A stretch of 64,000 nucleotides of DNA from CAJPPJ01 sp963536495 (GTDB taxonomy: Bacteria > Bacillota_I > Bacilli_A > RF39 > UBA660), in contig CAUTAF010000005.1 of NCBI GenBank assembly GCA_963536495.1, positions 1-64,000 on the forward strand. Reading direction: 5' to 3'. The notes under the pieces were generated by a model. It searched no databases and was not told the DNA's origin. It worked only from the letters and a program-made list of their open reading frames with translations. The position numbers were made by a program, and so were the translations under genes. This document shows, piece after piece, positions 42,005-51,845 of the stretch (positions are counted from its first letter, which is position 1; every line of letters begins with the position of its first letter).

Positions 42005-44503
42005 TTAAAAATCTCTTTCAAACTCATCTTTAGTAACTTCTTTTTCTTGTACTTTTTCTTTTGTTTTTACATCTTTTTCTTCTGTTTTATATTTTTCTTT
42101 TATTTTCTCATATTCATATCCATCAATAACATTATCTTCAACTTTACTTACTAATTCTTGTCTTAAATCTTCTCCATAAGTTTTTATTTCATCAGAGATA
42201 TAATCAAAAATTTCTCCATTATCAAATATTGGTGATAAGTATTCATCTACGCTTGTGAATTGATTTTCTTCAACCTCATTTATTGAAACTCCTATTACTT
42301 CTCCACTCTTTAATAAATTATCCCAATCATTTATATTGTAATAATCCATATTATCCCAAAACTCTTGTCCTTTTGTTTCTATAATGAATTTTTCTAATTT
42401 CTCTTTTATATCATCAATATCTGAATATTCATTTACATAGGAGTAAAAAATTTCATCTCCATTTTTAGTATAAATTTCAAAATTAGGAGTTGATATATCA
42501 TATCTTTCTATTAATTCGCTACGACTTAAATTTTTTAATAGCATATCTTCTTTAAATTCAAATTCATTAGGAATAAATTCTGACATCATATCGCTAAAAT
42601 TATTTTTATCTAAAATATCATCTTTGAAAACATAATTGTTACCTTGTTTTTCAATATGTCCACTGTCTTCCATAAATGTTATGACATCACCTAGCATTTC
42701 TTTTACTTCTGTATTAATTTTTTCTAATTTATCTGTATCTAATAACTTGTTTTTTTCTTCAATTTTTTTCAAATCATCTTCAAATTTATATTCTTTGTTA
42801 TAAGCTATATTTAGTTCTCTAAAAAGGTCTTTGTCTATTTCATCATCTTTATAATAAGAAAATTCTTCTTTAAAAACTTCGTCTTTAATCTTGTCGGAAC
42901 TTATACTTAAAAATTCACTAAAACTTTCAAGACTTTCTTCTTTTAGTTTTTTCCAATCTCTAAAAACTTCTTTTAAGTTTTCAACTGTTTTCTCATCAAT
43001 TTTTTCTTTATCAAAAGTAGGTGCTAATCCTTTTTCAAATCTTATATCTTCAAGTATTTCTTTATTTGTGAATATTCTTTCATCACTTAAAAAATTACCT
43101 AATGTCTTTATATCTCCTACTGTTAGATTATTTTCATCAACTTCATATTCTTCTAAAAGCAAACTTGTATTTCTTACTTTGTATTCAATATTTAGTATAT
43201 TATCTTTTATTTTTTCTTCATATTTTTCAATCATAACTTCTCTTAAAGTTTTAGCCTCTCCAAAGTCTTCTTCTTTAGAATATCTTTCAAATAATGCTTT
43301 ATCAATTTCAGGACTTATTATAGAACCATTATTATTAGCTATTTCTCTGTTATTTATTAAACTTTCAGCTAAACTTTTAGGAGTTGATTTATTAAAAAAT
43401 AAATCTTCTTCTTTTTCAGTTAAATATTTTTCTCTAATATCACTTACTATTTTATTTTCTATAAATTCATCAAATATAGGAAGTTTTTCACTTTCTAAAA
43501 ATTCTTCTAATTCTTCTTTATCTAAATCTAATATAGCTTTTTCATATATTTTTTCTATATTATAATCTTTAGTTTCAAATCCTTTTTCATCAGTTAATTC
43601 AATTTTCGCCTTATTTGAAATAAAACTTCCAATTAAATTTGTTTCTTCTTTCTCTTCACTATAATCACTTACTATTTTAAAATGCTTATTGTCTATAACA
43701 ATATCTTTTTCAAGAACTATTTCTGTATTCTTCATAGTTTCTTTAGGTATTTTTATATTTTGTTTTGTTTCTTCAAGTTCAAAAAGTTCAACTAAATCTA
43801 AGTTTTCTTTTATAAATGAAATACTTGCATATTCATTTTCATAAGCATTATCAATAGCATTTTTTAATGAAGTTAAAAATGGTGAACTTTCTATTTTTTC
43901 TTTATTGTACAAGTCTTCGATTTCATATCCTTGACTTTGTATTAAAAATACCATAGGATTAAATTGGTTTTCTATTGAAAAAGTTGTAGGTTTAAAAGTT
44001 TCCTTACACAATTCTTCTTTTAATAAATCAGGTTTTTTATAACTTTCGATTAAAAATTCTTCATTATAGATTTTTGTATATTTATCATTTTTATCATTAC
44101 ATAAAACTATTTGAACATCACCATAACTGTTTCTTAATAAGTCCATTTCATTTGCGTCAAATGTAAACTCATCAAATACAATATTTTCAAGTTCTTCTTG
44201 TAAATTTTGATACTCTTCACTACTTTCATCATAATCACAATATTTCTTTAAAACACTTTCAACTAATTCTTCACTGTAATCAGACATTGAATTTCTTTCA
44301 AATATAAATTCAGCGACAGCGTCTGATAAATGTTCTGTTCCCATTTTGTCTTTTAGTTCTCTTATTTCTTCCATATCATTAGGTACAATTTCATCATTAT
44401 AACCCCAATATATTTGAAATTCATCACTATTTCCGTTTTCTTTTTTTAATAAATCTAAACCTATTTCTTGGACATTTTCTAATGTTAGTCTTTGTTTTTC
44501 CAT
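42005..44503 (-). CDS. giant-family protein with LTLENVQEIG domain
   Basis: This 832-residue protein is the largest of three consecutive paralogs that begin L-T-L-E-N-[VF] and share an FLIQSQGYE-[IMV]-EDLY block (about residue 190) and an IVSDYSEE[KQ]EE strand (about 290). A central section (SIISPEIDKALFERY ... LSDERIFTNKE) matches 39371-41917. The module near 665-760 reads TPNFEIYTKNGDEIFYS, KGQEFWDNMDYYNINDW, followed by the SKVEDNVIDGYEYEKIKEKY helix. The tag is FERDF. The start is placed at MEKQRLTL, with GGAGAG before it and as in the paralogs; the longer frame would begin in the hairpin at 44527-44546. Confidence 0.82.
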   Translation of the reverse strand: MEKQRLTLENVQEIGLDLLKKENGNSDEFQIYWGYNDEIVPNDMEEIRELKDKMGTEHLSDAVAEFIFERNSMSDYSEELVESVLKKYCDYDESSEEYQNLQEELENIVFDEFTFDANEMDLLRNSYGDVQIVLCNDKNDKYTKIYNEEFLIESYKKPDLLKEELCKETFKPTTFSIENQFNPMVFLIQSQGYEIEDLYNKEKIESSPFLTSLKNAIDNAYENEYASISFIKENLDLVELFELEETKQNIKIPKETMKNTEIVLEKDIVIDNKHFKIVSDYSEEKEETNLIGSFISNKAKIELTDEKGFETKDYNIEKIYEKAILDLDKEELEEFLESEKLPIFDEFIENKIVSDIREKYLTEKEEDLFFNKSTPKSLAESLINNREIANNNGSIISPEIDKALFERYSKEEDFGEAKTLREVMIEKYEEKIKDNILNIEYKVRNTSLLLEEYEVDENNLTVGDIKTLGNFLSDERIFTNKEILEDIRFEKGLAPTFDKEKIDEKTVENLKEVFRDWKKLKEESLESFSEFLSISSDKIKDEVFKEEFSYYKDDEIDKDLFRELNIAYNKEYKFEDDLKKIEEKNKLLDTDKLEKINTEVKEMLGDVITFMEDSGHIEKQGNNYVFKDDILDKNNFSDMMSEFIPNEFEFKEDMLLKNLSRSELIERYDISTPNFEIYTKNGDEIFYSYVNEYSDIDDIKEKLEKFIIETKGQEFWDNMDYYNINDWDNLLKSGEVIGVSINEVEENQFTSVDEYLSPIFDNGEIFDYISDEIKTYGEDLRQELVSKVEDNVIDGYEYEKIKEKYKTEEKDVKTKEKVQEKEVTKDEFERDF

Positions 44504-44526
44504 TTTTTCTCTCCTTTTCTGTAATA

Positions 44527-44546
44527 AGTGGGTTTTTACACCCACT
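44527..44546 (-). other. intercistronic hairpin before the 42005-44503 gene
   Basis: Arms AGTGGGT and ACCCACT with a 6-nt loop, between the stop at 44578 and the start at 44503. The arm core repeats that of 36517-36543. Confidence 0.6.
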
Positions 44547-44577
44547 CATTGACTTATATTAAAAATTTTCTAAAAAT

Positions 44578-46380
44578 CTAAAAATCTATTTCTTTATCAT
44601 TAGTTTTTTCTACTTCTTCATTTTTTTCGATTTCTTCAATTTCTTCTTTTTCTACTTCGTAATCTTCTACTTTGTATTTTTCTTTTAATTTATCTAAATT
44701 TTCTTTTGTAATTACATTATCTTTTGTATTTTCTTTTATCTCTTGTCTTAATTCATCAGCATAAATTGAAAGTTCATCTTGAATTTTATTATATATTTCA
44801 CCCTCATCAAATACATCACAACTATAATCAACATAGTTATTAAAAGGTTCAGAATTTCTTGAAATAATTCCTATTACCTTTTCATCTTGTAATAAACTTT
44901 CCCAATCTTTTGCATTATAGATATTCATATCTTCCCAAAACTCTTCGCCTTTATTTGGTACTACAACTTCTCTTATTTCTAACATATTATGATGTTTGTC
45001 TTTGCTATCAAATAATATTTCATTGTCTTTAGTATATATTTTAAAATCAGGCATTTTTAAATCAAATCTTTCAACTAAATCTTCTAAAGTAAAATTATTT
45101 AAAAAAACATCATTTTTTATTTCATCAAATTCATTCACAAAATCAAATTTTATTTTTTCAAAATTATCTTCATCTAATGTTTCTTTTGAAATATGATAGT
45201 TATTATCTTCTGTTTTTTCAATATAACCTTTTTCTTCTAAATAATTTAATAATTGTCCTTGCATTTCTTTAACATCTTCTTTAAATGCAACTAAATCTCC
45301 ACTCATTGATTTATTTTTATTTTCCAATCTTCCTAAAGAAACAGCTAATTGTATGTCATCATCTAAAGAATATTTATCAATAAAGTTTTCATAGTCTTCT
45401 TTAGTTAAATCTATAATAGCTTTTGTATAAACTTTTTCTATATCTACTTCGTGAGGTACAAATGCTTTTTCATCTGTTAATTCTATTTTTTTATTTCTGT
45501 CAAGTACAGAACCTACTGTTAAAATTTCACTTTCTTCTTGTTCTTCACTATAATCACTAACAATTCTTACATCATTTATATTTAAAATAATATCTTTTTC
45601 TAATTGTATTTGATTGTGTTCTTCACTAAAATTATCTTTAGAAATTATAATGTTTTTTCCACTTTCTTCAAATAAAGCTATTTCATCTAAAAATACATCT
45701 TCTTTAGTAAATCCTATATTGAAACTAGCATTATTAGAATTTGAATAATCTTCTAATTCGTTTTTAAGTGAACTTAAAAATCTTGATTTTTCAACTTTTT
45801 CTTTATCGTACAAGTCTTCCATTTCATACCCTTGACTTTGTACTAAGAAAGCAACAGGATTAAATCCATCTTCTTCTAAATTATCTTTTAAGTTTTCAGG
45901 GTTTTTTGTATAATCATTAAAATAATTTGATAAATCTCCCATATCTTTATCTTGGTCTTTACAAAGGTAAAATTTTACTTCTCCTACATTAGTGTTACTC
46001 ATAACTTGTTTTGCGTCCACTTCTATATTGAAATTTTCTGAAACTTTTTCATATAATTTATCATAAATTTCTAAGTATTCATCACTTCCACTTGGATAAT
46101 CAACATATTTATCTAAAACTTTTTCTGCTAATTCATATAACATATCTGTTTCATACTCTTTATTGCTATTTGACAAAAATTCAGCAACAGCACTTTCTAA
46201 ATAATCTACTCCTATTTCTTCTTTTAGTTCTCTTATTTCTTCTATTTCATCAGGAGAAATATCTGTTTCTTCACCAAATCCATAAGTAAGTACAGTTTTA
46301 TCTCCATTTTCTCTTTTTAATAAATCAAATGCTAAATCATCAAAGTTTTCTAATGTTAATTTTTCTTTTTTATCACTCAT
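44578..46380 (-). CDS. giant-family protein with LTLENF domain, 600 residues
   Basis: Middle member of the three-gene paralog set. In order: the LTLENFDDLAFDLLKRENG domain (about 8-90), FLVQSQGYEMEDLYDKEKVEKS (given by its core QSQGYEMEDLY, near 190), VRIVSDYSEEQEE, a KGYIEKTEDNNYHI segment, LVERFDLKMPDFKIYTKDNEILFDS from 435 with KGEEFWEDMNIYNAKDW near 475-492, then the helical KENTKDNVITKENLDKLKEKY and the tag NDKEIDF. This is the clearest example of the full family architecture. It lies 10 bp from the next paralog. Function is unknown. Confidence 0.82.
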   Translation of the reverse strand: MSDKKEKLTLENFDDLAFDLLKRENGDKTVLTYGFGEETDISPDEIEEIRELKEEIGVDYLESAVAEFLSNSNKEYETDMLYELAEKVLDKYVDYPSGSDEYLEIYDKLYEKVSENFNIEVDAKQVMSNTNVGEVKFYLCKDQDKDMGDLSNYFNDYTKNPENLKDNLEEDGFNPVAFLVQSQGYEMEDLYDKEKVEKSRFLSSLKNELEDYSNSNNASFNIGFTKEDVFLDEIALFEESGKNIIISKDNFSEEHNQIQLEKDIILNINDVRIVSDYSEEQEESEILTVGSVLDRNKKIELTDEKAFVPHEVDIEKVYTKAIIDLTKEDYENFIDKYSLDDDIQLAVSLGRLENKNKSMSGDLVAFKEDVKEMQGQLLNYLEEKGYIEKTEDNNYHISKETLDEDNFEKIKFDFVNEFDEIKNDVFLNNFTLEDLVERFDLKMPDFKIYTKDNEILFDSKDKHHNMLEIREVVVPNKGEEFWEDMNIYNAKDWESLLQDEKVIGIISRNSEPFNNYVDYSCDVFDEGEIYNKIQDELSIYADELRQEIKENTKDNVITKENLDKLKEKYKVEDYEVEKEEIEEIEKNEEVEKTNDKEIDF

Positions 46381-46389
46381 TTTTTCCTC

Positions 46390-48060
46390 CTACATTTCAA
46401 TCTCTTTACTAGATTTTTCAACTTCGTTAGTTCCATTTGCTTTTTCTTTATAATCAGTTTCAAGGTATTTTTCTTTGATTTTATCATAGTTTTCTTTACT
46501 TATTTTATTATCTTTACTATTTTCTACTAAATCTATTCTTACATTTTCTAACTGAACTATATTTTCTTCATAAGTCTTAGAAGAAAATTCTTCTTTATCC
46601 ATTTCTTCAAAAACAAATTTAGAATAATCATCATAAGTTTTGTTTGTTTCATTAGATAATATTGTTACAGAATTATCATCTATAAAACTTTCCCAATTTT
46701 TTGGTTTTGAAAGAGCCATATTATTCCAAAATTCTTCACCTTTTTTATCTACTATAAATTGTTCTAAATCTTTTGCTTTTTCCCTTGTTTCACTATTATA
46801 AATCATTTCGCCATTTTCATTGTTATATATTTTAAAATCAGGCAATTTAAGGTCAAATCTTTCTACTAAATTTTTAGCTGAAAAGTTTTTGGTAAATACA
46901 TCATTTTTAAACTCTAAACTTTGAGAAAGAAAATCATCAGCATAACTTTCAAAATTATCTTTTTCTAAAACATCTTTTTTAAATTTATATTCTTCCTTTT
47001 CTCTCTCTATATAACCCTTTTCTTCTAAATAATTTAATAATTCACCTTGCATTTCCTTTATGCTTTTATTAAATTCTTGCATATCTTTAGGTGAATTAAA
47101 GTTGTTTCTAATTTCAATTTTTTCTAATTCTTCTTCTTGAAGTTCTTTTTCTTCTAAAAAATTTATCATTTCATATATTTTTTCTTTGTCTACTTCGTGC
47201 ATTTCAAATGCTTTTTCATCAGTAAGCATAATTTCTTCTCTAACAAATCCACCTATTGTATAATTACTTTCTTCTTGTTCTTCACTGTAATCACTATATA
47301 TTTTTACTTTATCTCTACTTATAACAATTTCTTTTTCTAAAACTAAATCACTTTCAGTAGACTTAGGGATTATTATATTTTGTTTTGTTTCTTCTAAATC
47401 TATCAAATCCCTTAAATTCATATTAGTATAAAATCCAATTTTTACATCTTCATAAAAACCTTTTACTTCCTTTGATAAAGATTTTAAGAAAGGTGATTTT
47501 TCAACTTTTTCATCATCATATAAATCTTCAACTTCATATCCTTGACTTTGTATCAAGAAAAACATAGGACTATCTTGTGGAACATCATCTCTAAATTCTT
47601 CAGAAATATTAAAGTTAGATAAATAAAAGTTTTCATTATCATTAGGTGATAAAATAACAGCTACATCTCTTACTCTTGTATTTTTTAAAATGTCATTTGT
47701 ATTCATATTTATTGAGAAGTTTTCTTCAACAATTTCAACTGCTTTATCAAAAAGTTCTTGATACTCTTCACTTTCATAAGAATAATCACTATTATTTTCT
47801 ATTGTTCTTTTCACAAGTTCATCTTTCAAATCATCTATATAATCAAAATTTACTTCTGATAAATAATCTTCAAATGCGTCATATAAGGTTTCATATTCAT
47901 TTGCTTTTTTTATTTCTCTTACTTCTTCCATAGTTTCTTTCATAATTTTTTCATCATAATTATAGTAAACCGAAATTTCATCACTGCCAAAATTTTCTTC
48001 TTTTAATAATTCTAATCCTATTTCTTGGACATTTTCCAATGTCAGTCTTTTGTTTTCCAT
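46390..48060 (-). CDS. giant-family protein with LTLENVQEIG domain, 556 residues
   Basis: Third of the paralog set. Starts MENKRLTLENVQEIGLELLKEE, carries FLIQSQGYEVEDLYDDEKVEKS (core QSQGYEVEDLY) and YSDYSEEQEE, then KGYIEREKEEYKFKKDVLEKDNF. The module from about 399 reads LVERFDLKLPDFKIYNNENG, KKGEEFWNNMALSKPKNW. The helical ENSKDNKISKENYDKIKEKY region and tag SKEIEM follow. Differences among the three are spread along the chain, so the triplication is not recent. It is preceded by 48112-48756 after a 52-bp gap. Confidence 0.82.
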   Translation of the reverse strand: MENKRLTLENVQEIGLELLKEENFGSDEISVYYNYDEKIMKETMEEVREIKKANEYETLYDAFEDYLSEVNFDYIDDLKDELVKRTIENNSDYSYESEEYQELFDKAVEIVEENFSINMNTNDILKNTRVRDVAVILSPNDNENFYLSNFNISEEFRDDVPQDSPMFFLIQSQGYEVEDLYDDEKVEKSPFLKSLSKEVKGFYEDVKIGFYTNMNLRDLIDLEETKQNIIIPKSTESDLVLEKEIVISRDKVKIYSDYSEEQEESNYTIGGFVREEIMLTDEKAFEMHEVDKEKIYEMINFLEEKELQEEELEKIEIRNNFNSPKDMQEFNKSIKEMQGELLNYLEEKGYIEREKEEYKFKKDVLEKDNFESYADDFLSQSLEFKNDVFTKNFSAKNLVERFDLKLPDFKIYNNENGEMIYNSETREKAKDLEQFIVDKKGEEFWNNMALSKPKNWESFIDDNSVTILSNETNKTYDDYSKFVFEEMDKEEFSSKTYEENIVQLENVRIDLVENSKDNKISKENYDKIKEKYLETDYKEKANGTNEVEKSSKEIEM

Positions 48061-48111
48061 TTTTTAAACTCCTTTTTATTTTAAAAAAACATATTTTTTA
48101 ATAAGCAATTT

Positions 48112-48756
48112 TTAAAATTCCATTTCTTTATCATCTTTTTCTTTAATAATTCCCTTTGTATCTTCTTGAATTTCTTTAACTTCTTGTTCATCTTGCTTTT
48201 TCTCGAAGTACCAAAAAGTGCTGTCTGAAATTTTTATATCATATTTTTCTTTAAATTCTTTTTGAAATTTAACTGATTTTTTATAATTGCTTTTATCATC
48301 ATCTAATTCTATTTCTGCTTTTATTCTCTCAAAACCCTTTTCCAAAAGTTCTATTCTTTTATCAATAAGATTTTCTTCTTTTGAAAATTTTTTTAAATAA
48401 GAATTATCATTTGCATAAAGTAAATCATAGTCTTCTTTCATATCCATTACCCTTGAATAAATAAGATTATCTAAATCTTGTTCATCTAAGATAGTTGAAA
48501 CTACTTTTATATTTTTGTTTTCTACTTCATAATCAATATTATTTTCCTTTAAAATCTTACCAACTGAATTTATTTGATTTTCATTTAAAATATCAACTAA
48601 AATTTGAGATTTATTCATATAATCATTAATGAAATCTATATATACCTTATGATTTTCTTTATCGACACTTGCAAATAAATGTTCTTGCATTTCACTAAAA
48701 TCCATTGTTTTAATTTTTTCTTGAATAACTTTATTTTCTTCTTTTAAATTTAACAT
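48112..48756 (-). CDS. small family member with C-terminal tag only
   Basis: This 214-residue acidic helical protein lacks the KGEEFWxNM module, but its last residues KEKDDKEMEF are the family tag after a charged linker. Its central IDYEVENKNIKVVSTILDEQDLDNLI resembles the EYEVDENNLTVGDIKTLGNFLSDERI part of 42005-44503. It is therefore a stripped-down member that carries the second shared domain plus the tag. It is useful because it shows that tag and module can be separated. Confidence 0.72.
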   Translation of the reverse strand: MLNLKEENKVIQEKIKTMDFSEMQEHLFASVDKENHKVYIDFINDYMNKSQILVDILNENQINSVGKILKENNIDYEVENKNIKVVSTILDEQDLDNLIYSRVMDMKEDYDLLYANDNSYLKKFSKEENLIDKRIELLEKGFERIKAEIELDDDKSNYKKSVKFQKEFKEKYDIKISDSTFWYFEKKQDEQEVKEIQEDTKGIIKEKDDKEMEF

Positions 48757-48776
48757 AATATTTAACCCCTCTTTTT

Positions 48777-49157
48777 TTATTTTTCTAAATCCTGTACTAT
48801 CTCTTTTAAGTTAATTTTTTCGTCTGTATGATTACTTCCTACACTTACCATAATATTATCTACTTCAGTAAGAATAAACTTTTTTTGATTGTATGATAAA
48901 GGGTAATTTTCAATTATTTTTTCTATATCATTGAAATTAAGTTTTCCTGATGAAAGAGTACCATCTTCTAAATCTCTCAAATCATTTTCTTTAATAGATA
49001 TTTTCTTTGATATATCTTCTATATTCATTGAAAAACTTTCTCTTGCTTTTTTTAAAATACTTCCTATTTCTTTTTTCTTTTCTTTTATTTCTACATTCAT
49101 TTTAGGTGAAATTGTTTCTTGTGATTTGTTATTATCTTTCTTTAAAAACCAAAACAT
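48777..49157 (-). CDS. XRE-type helix-turn-helix protein
   Basis: This 126-residue protein contains a helix-turn-helix of the XRE/Cro class at about residues 29-90: EIGSILKKARESFSMNIEDISKKISIKENDLRDLEDG, here cited by the pattern L-x-x-A-R...S-x-x-[ED]-[IL]-[AS]-x-[KR]-[IL]-x-[IV]...[LI]-x-x-[LI]-E-[DE]-G. It is the only DNA-binding regulator recognised in the window and is embedded in the giant-family operon. It could control that operon or the GACAATATTGTC palindromes, but its short form and basic N-terminus (FWFLKKDNNK) could also suit a structural DNA-binding role. Confidence 0.72.
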   Translation of the reverse strand: MFWFLKKDNNKSQETISPKMNVEIKEKKKEIGSILKKARESFSMNIEDISKKISIKENDLRDLEDGTLSSGKLNFNDIEKIIENYPLSYNQKKFILTEVDNIMVSVGSNHTDEKINLKEIVQDLEK

Positions 49158-49201
49158 ACGCTCACTTCCCTTTTTTACAATTCTTTTTTTATAATTTTTC
49201 T

Positions 49202-51160
49202 TTATAATTCTATTTCTTTTTCACTATTTTTTTCATCTTTTTCTTTAGCTGTATTCTTCTTATCAAAAAGTTTTATTCTATCATCTAATTTTTTTGATAA
49301 TTTTTCATAATCTTTTTTAGTTATAAAAGGTTCTTTTTCATCTTCTTGAATTAAATCATATACTTTCTCTTTTACTGTTTCTCCTATACTTGTAAACTTA
49401 TCTTTAAATCCTTTATCAGACAATTTATCGGCAACATCTTTAATATATCTATTATAACCATTATAAGCTATTAATTCTCCGTTTTTATCCTTATGGCAAA
49501 CTTCAAGTTTATCTATTTCTCCTAAATCTTTAATATCAAAACTCCATTTATCTTTTCCATATTCACTAAGAATTTCTAAAAACTCTTTATTAGCTTGTTC
49601 GTTTATTTCTTCTTTAAAATTACTTGCAAAAGCAAGTCCACTTTCAGTATAAACAAAGAAATCAGGTAAATTATCTTCTTCATCAAAATATTTAATAAGT
49701 TCTTCTTTACTTAAATTCATTTCTTTTCCAACATCTTTAGCAAGTTTACCAATTTCTTTATTAAGTTTATTTCTATATTTACTTTCATCTCCAATTAAAA
49801 GTTTATCTTCATCTTCTATAAGAAAACTTCCTACTTTTTCAAACACTTCTTTTTCAAACTTACTTTCTATTTTTAAAAATTCATTTATTTGCTCTTTACT
49901 AAAGTTTTCAACAAATTTTATATTTTCTTTATATCTATTTATTCCTTTATCTTCAAAAACTTTATCTACATTTTTAAAAATATCACTTTCTTTTATGCAA
50001 ACAGCTTGTTCTTTATATTCTTCTTTTATTATATCTTTTATTATACTTTTTACTGTTTGATTATCTCCAAACATATCTAATTTTTCGGCTAAAATTTTAT
50101 GTTCTTTAGTATCTTTATCTAAAGATTTATCTACTATATCTTTCACAATTTCTTTTAATTCTTGTTTATCTAATGTTTTTGTTTTTTCATATTCTTTAAC
50201 TTGTTCAATCAATTCTTTTACATCAGCACCTGATTGACAACTAATTTGATAATCGTAAAACACATCATCATTTACATTCACTTGAGTTGCTTTTGTATAT
50301 CTGTCTACAAAATAATTGTCTTTATCATCATATTTTAAAATATGAACTCTATATGGATTTTCTTTAGTTTCTACAAATTTATCTGTACCATTTTTTTCAA
50401 TAAATTTGTTTGTAACTAAAAGTCCATAATCATTATCAAATTTATATCTTATATATGCTGGATTTTCATTTTCTTCTACTAAATTTTCTCTTGTTAATCC
50501 TTTGAAATTCTTTATAGGTGTATCAATTTCTAATTCTTCTTCTATAAAATCTTTTATATATTCTTCATCATAAAAGAACGCACCTATATCAAATTTTTCT
50601 AGTTCTTTTATTCCTTTTTCTATTACAGTATTATCTGATAATCTCATTTCTATTCTAGTTTCATTAGGATTAATATTAGATAAAGTGAACTTAACAGTTC
50701 TTACGCTTTCATCATAATTTAGATTAGTTTCCATTGTTCTAAGGTTATGATTAAAAATATCCTCATATTTTGAATGTTCTGTAACGCCTATTAATTTTTT
50801 CTTTTCAACTTCATTAATATCATTATAGTAACTTGAACCAAAATCATATAACATATTATCATTATCAAATCCTGAATATTCATTTAAGCACATATAATTA
50901 AACACTTTATCAAGTATAGTATTTACATCTCCACTTTCAAATTCAACAGAATTGTAAGATAATTCATTTCCATTATCTATGGCTTTAAAATAAAAACTTT
51001 CATTAAATTGAGTAACAAATTGATTTCTTTTTTCAAATTTAAACTCCGTTTGTATTCCTTTTTCTTCTAAAAAATCCATTCCTTTTTTTAAATGGTCTAT
51101 ACAATGGTTTAAAAAATCAACATTATTTTTTATGTCTTCTGAATATTCTTCTTTTTTCAT
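49202..51160 (-). CDS. giant-family protein, first gene of the long operon
   Basis: A 652-residue acidic protein. Residues 1-330 form a distinct domain (VDFLNHCIDHLKKGMDFLEEKG at the start; many aromatic strands such as FESFYFKAIDNGNELSYNSVEF cited by ends only) not shared elsewhere. A divergent family module near 520-600 reads NLPDFFVYTESGLAFAS...YGKDKWSFDIKDLGEIDKL, with the EPFITKKDYEKLSKKLDD helix after it. The tag is SEKEIEL. An extended -10 TGTTATAAT lies upstream at 51195-51200 without a clear -35. It heads the series of nine genes to 35223. Confidence 0.78.
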   Translation of the reverse strand: MKKEEYSEDIKNNVDFLNHCIDHLKKGMDFLEEKGIQTEFKFEKRNQFVTQFNESFYFKAIDNGNELSYNSVEFESGDVNTILDKVFNYMCLNEYSGFDNDNMLYDFGSSYYNDINEVEKKKLIGVTEHSKYEDIFNHNLRTMETNLNYDESVRTVKFTLSNINPNETRIEMRLSDNTVIEKGIKELEKFDIGAFFYDEEYIKDFIEEELEIDTPIKNFKGLTRENLVEENENPAYIRYKFDNDYGLLVTNKFIEKNGTDKFVETKENPYRVHILKYDDKDNYFVDRYTKATQVNVNDDVFYDYQISCQSGADVKELIEQVKEYEKTKTLDKQELKEIVKDIVDKSLDKDTKEHKILAEKLDMFGDNQTVKSIIKDIIKEEYKEQAVCIKESDIFKNVDKVFEDKGINRYKENIKFVENFSKEQINEFLKIESKFEKEVFEKVGSFLIEDEDKLLIGDESKYRNKLNKEIGKLAKDVGKEMNLSKEELIKYFDEEDNLPDFFVYTESGLAFASNFKEEINEQANKEFLEILSEYGKDKWSFDIKDLGEIDKLEVCHKDKNGELIAYNGYNRYIKDVADKLSDKGFKDKFTSIGETVKEKVYDLIQEDEKEPFITKKDYEKLSKKLDDRIKLFDKKNTAKEKDEKNSEKEIEL

Positions 51161-51234
51161 TTTCTTTCTCCTTTTTTTGCTTTCAATAATAATAATTATA
51201 ACATTTTTTATTTGTTTTCTTACTTTTTTTAAGA

Positions 51235-51280
51235 AAAAGCTAAAATTATTTTAAGAATTTCTTAAAATAAAAATAGCTTT
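51235..51280 (-). terminator. long hairpin after the 51296-51829 gene
   Basis: Stem AAGCTA...ATTTTAAG pairs with CTTAAAAT...TAGCTT; the minus-strand side ends in a T-rich run. It separates the DUF1653 operon from the giant-family operon. Confidence 0.65.
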
Positions 51281-51295
51281 TAAAATTTCTTTTAT

Positions 51296-51829
51296 CTAAT
51301 TGTCTTCAGTTTTTAACACAAATCTATATTTTTGAGTAATTTCAGGGTATTTTTTTAAAGGATATTTAAGTCTATCCACTTTTGATAGGAACATTTCAAG
51401 TGGTCTTGCATAGATTTTATAATCTCCATATAAGGCTTGGTATATAACTAATTGTTCTTTTGTTTCTGTATGTTCAGCAAGATATAGAGTTTTGTATTCT
51501 TTTCCTTTAAAGTGTTTGTAAACAACTCCTAATTGAATTTCTCTTTTTTCATCTTCAACTTCTTTGTATTTTTTCTCAAAATCGTATTTTCTCATAAGAG
51601 TTATTGTATTATTTTCTAAAATTAAGTAATCTCCAAGTATTACCATTTCAAGTGGTATGTCTTTATTTATTTTGATGAACATTCCACCTGCAACCTTTAT
51701 AGCGTTCAAATCTTTAGAAAATTTAATAGCTTTTTTCTCCAAAATTTCAAATATTTCTTCCATATTTTCTAAAGTTATTTTTAAGGCATTAATTTCTTTT
51801 TTAGACTTTTCTTCAATGTATTTTTCCAT
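51296..51829 (-). CDS. DUF1653-containing protein
   Basis: In this 177-residue protein, residues about 98-170 match the DUF1653 family: GVVYKHFKGKEYKTLYLAEHTETKEQLVIYQALYGDYKIYARPLEMFLSKV, recognisable by YxHFKG, A-x-HTET-x-E-x-[LV]-V-[IV]-YQALYGD and RPLEMF. The N-terminal part has MVILGDYLIL followed by MRKYDFEKKY, the small G-D-Y-[IL]-[VI] strand seen in many phage proteins and also in 60476-61033 and 61185-61766. DUF1653 has no established function. It ends the operon driven by P6 (52846-51296), 17 bp after the YopX-like gene. Confidence 0.85.
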   Translation of the reverse strand: MEKYIEEKSKKEINALKITLENMEEIFEILEKKAIKFSKDLNAIKVAGGMFIKINKDIPLEMVILGDYLILENNTITLMRKYDFEKKYKEVEDEKREIQLGVVYKHFKGKEYKTLYLAEHTETKEQLVIYQALYGDYKIYARPLEMFLSKVDRLKYPLKKYPEITQKYRFVLKTEDN

Positions 51830-51845
51830 AATAACCTACTTTCTT

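Noticed and set aside
42891..43565. A 224-codon open frame on the plus strand, and many smaller plus-strand frames
   Set aside because: They are rich in Ser, Phe and Leu because they are antisense to Lys/Glu-rich genes, lack ribosome sites and overlap well-supported minus-strand genes. They are composition shadows.
51245..51270. TTTTAAGAATTTCTTAAAA palindrome as a possible operator upstream of the 49202-51160 gene
   Set aside because: It is the centre of the longer hairpin that ends the 51296-51829 gene, so termination explains it. The similar-looking stretches near 24970 and 60380 do not align well.
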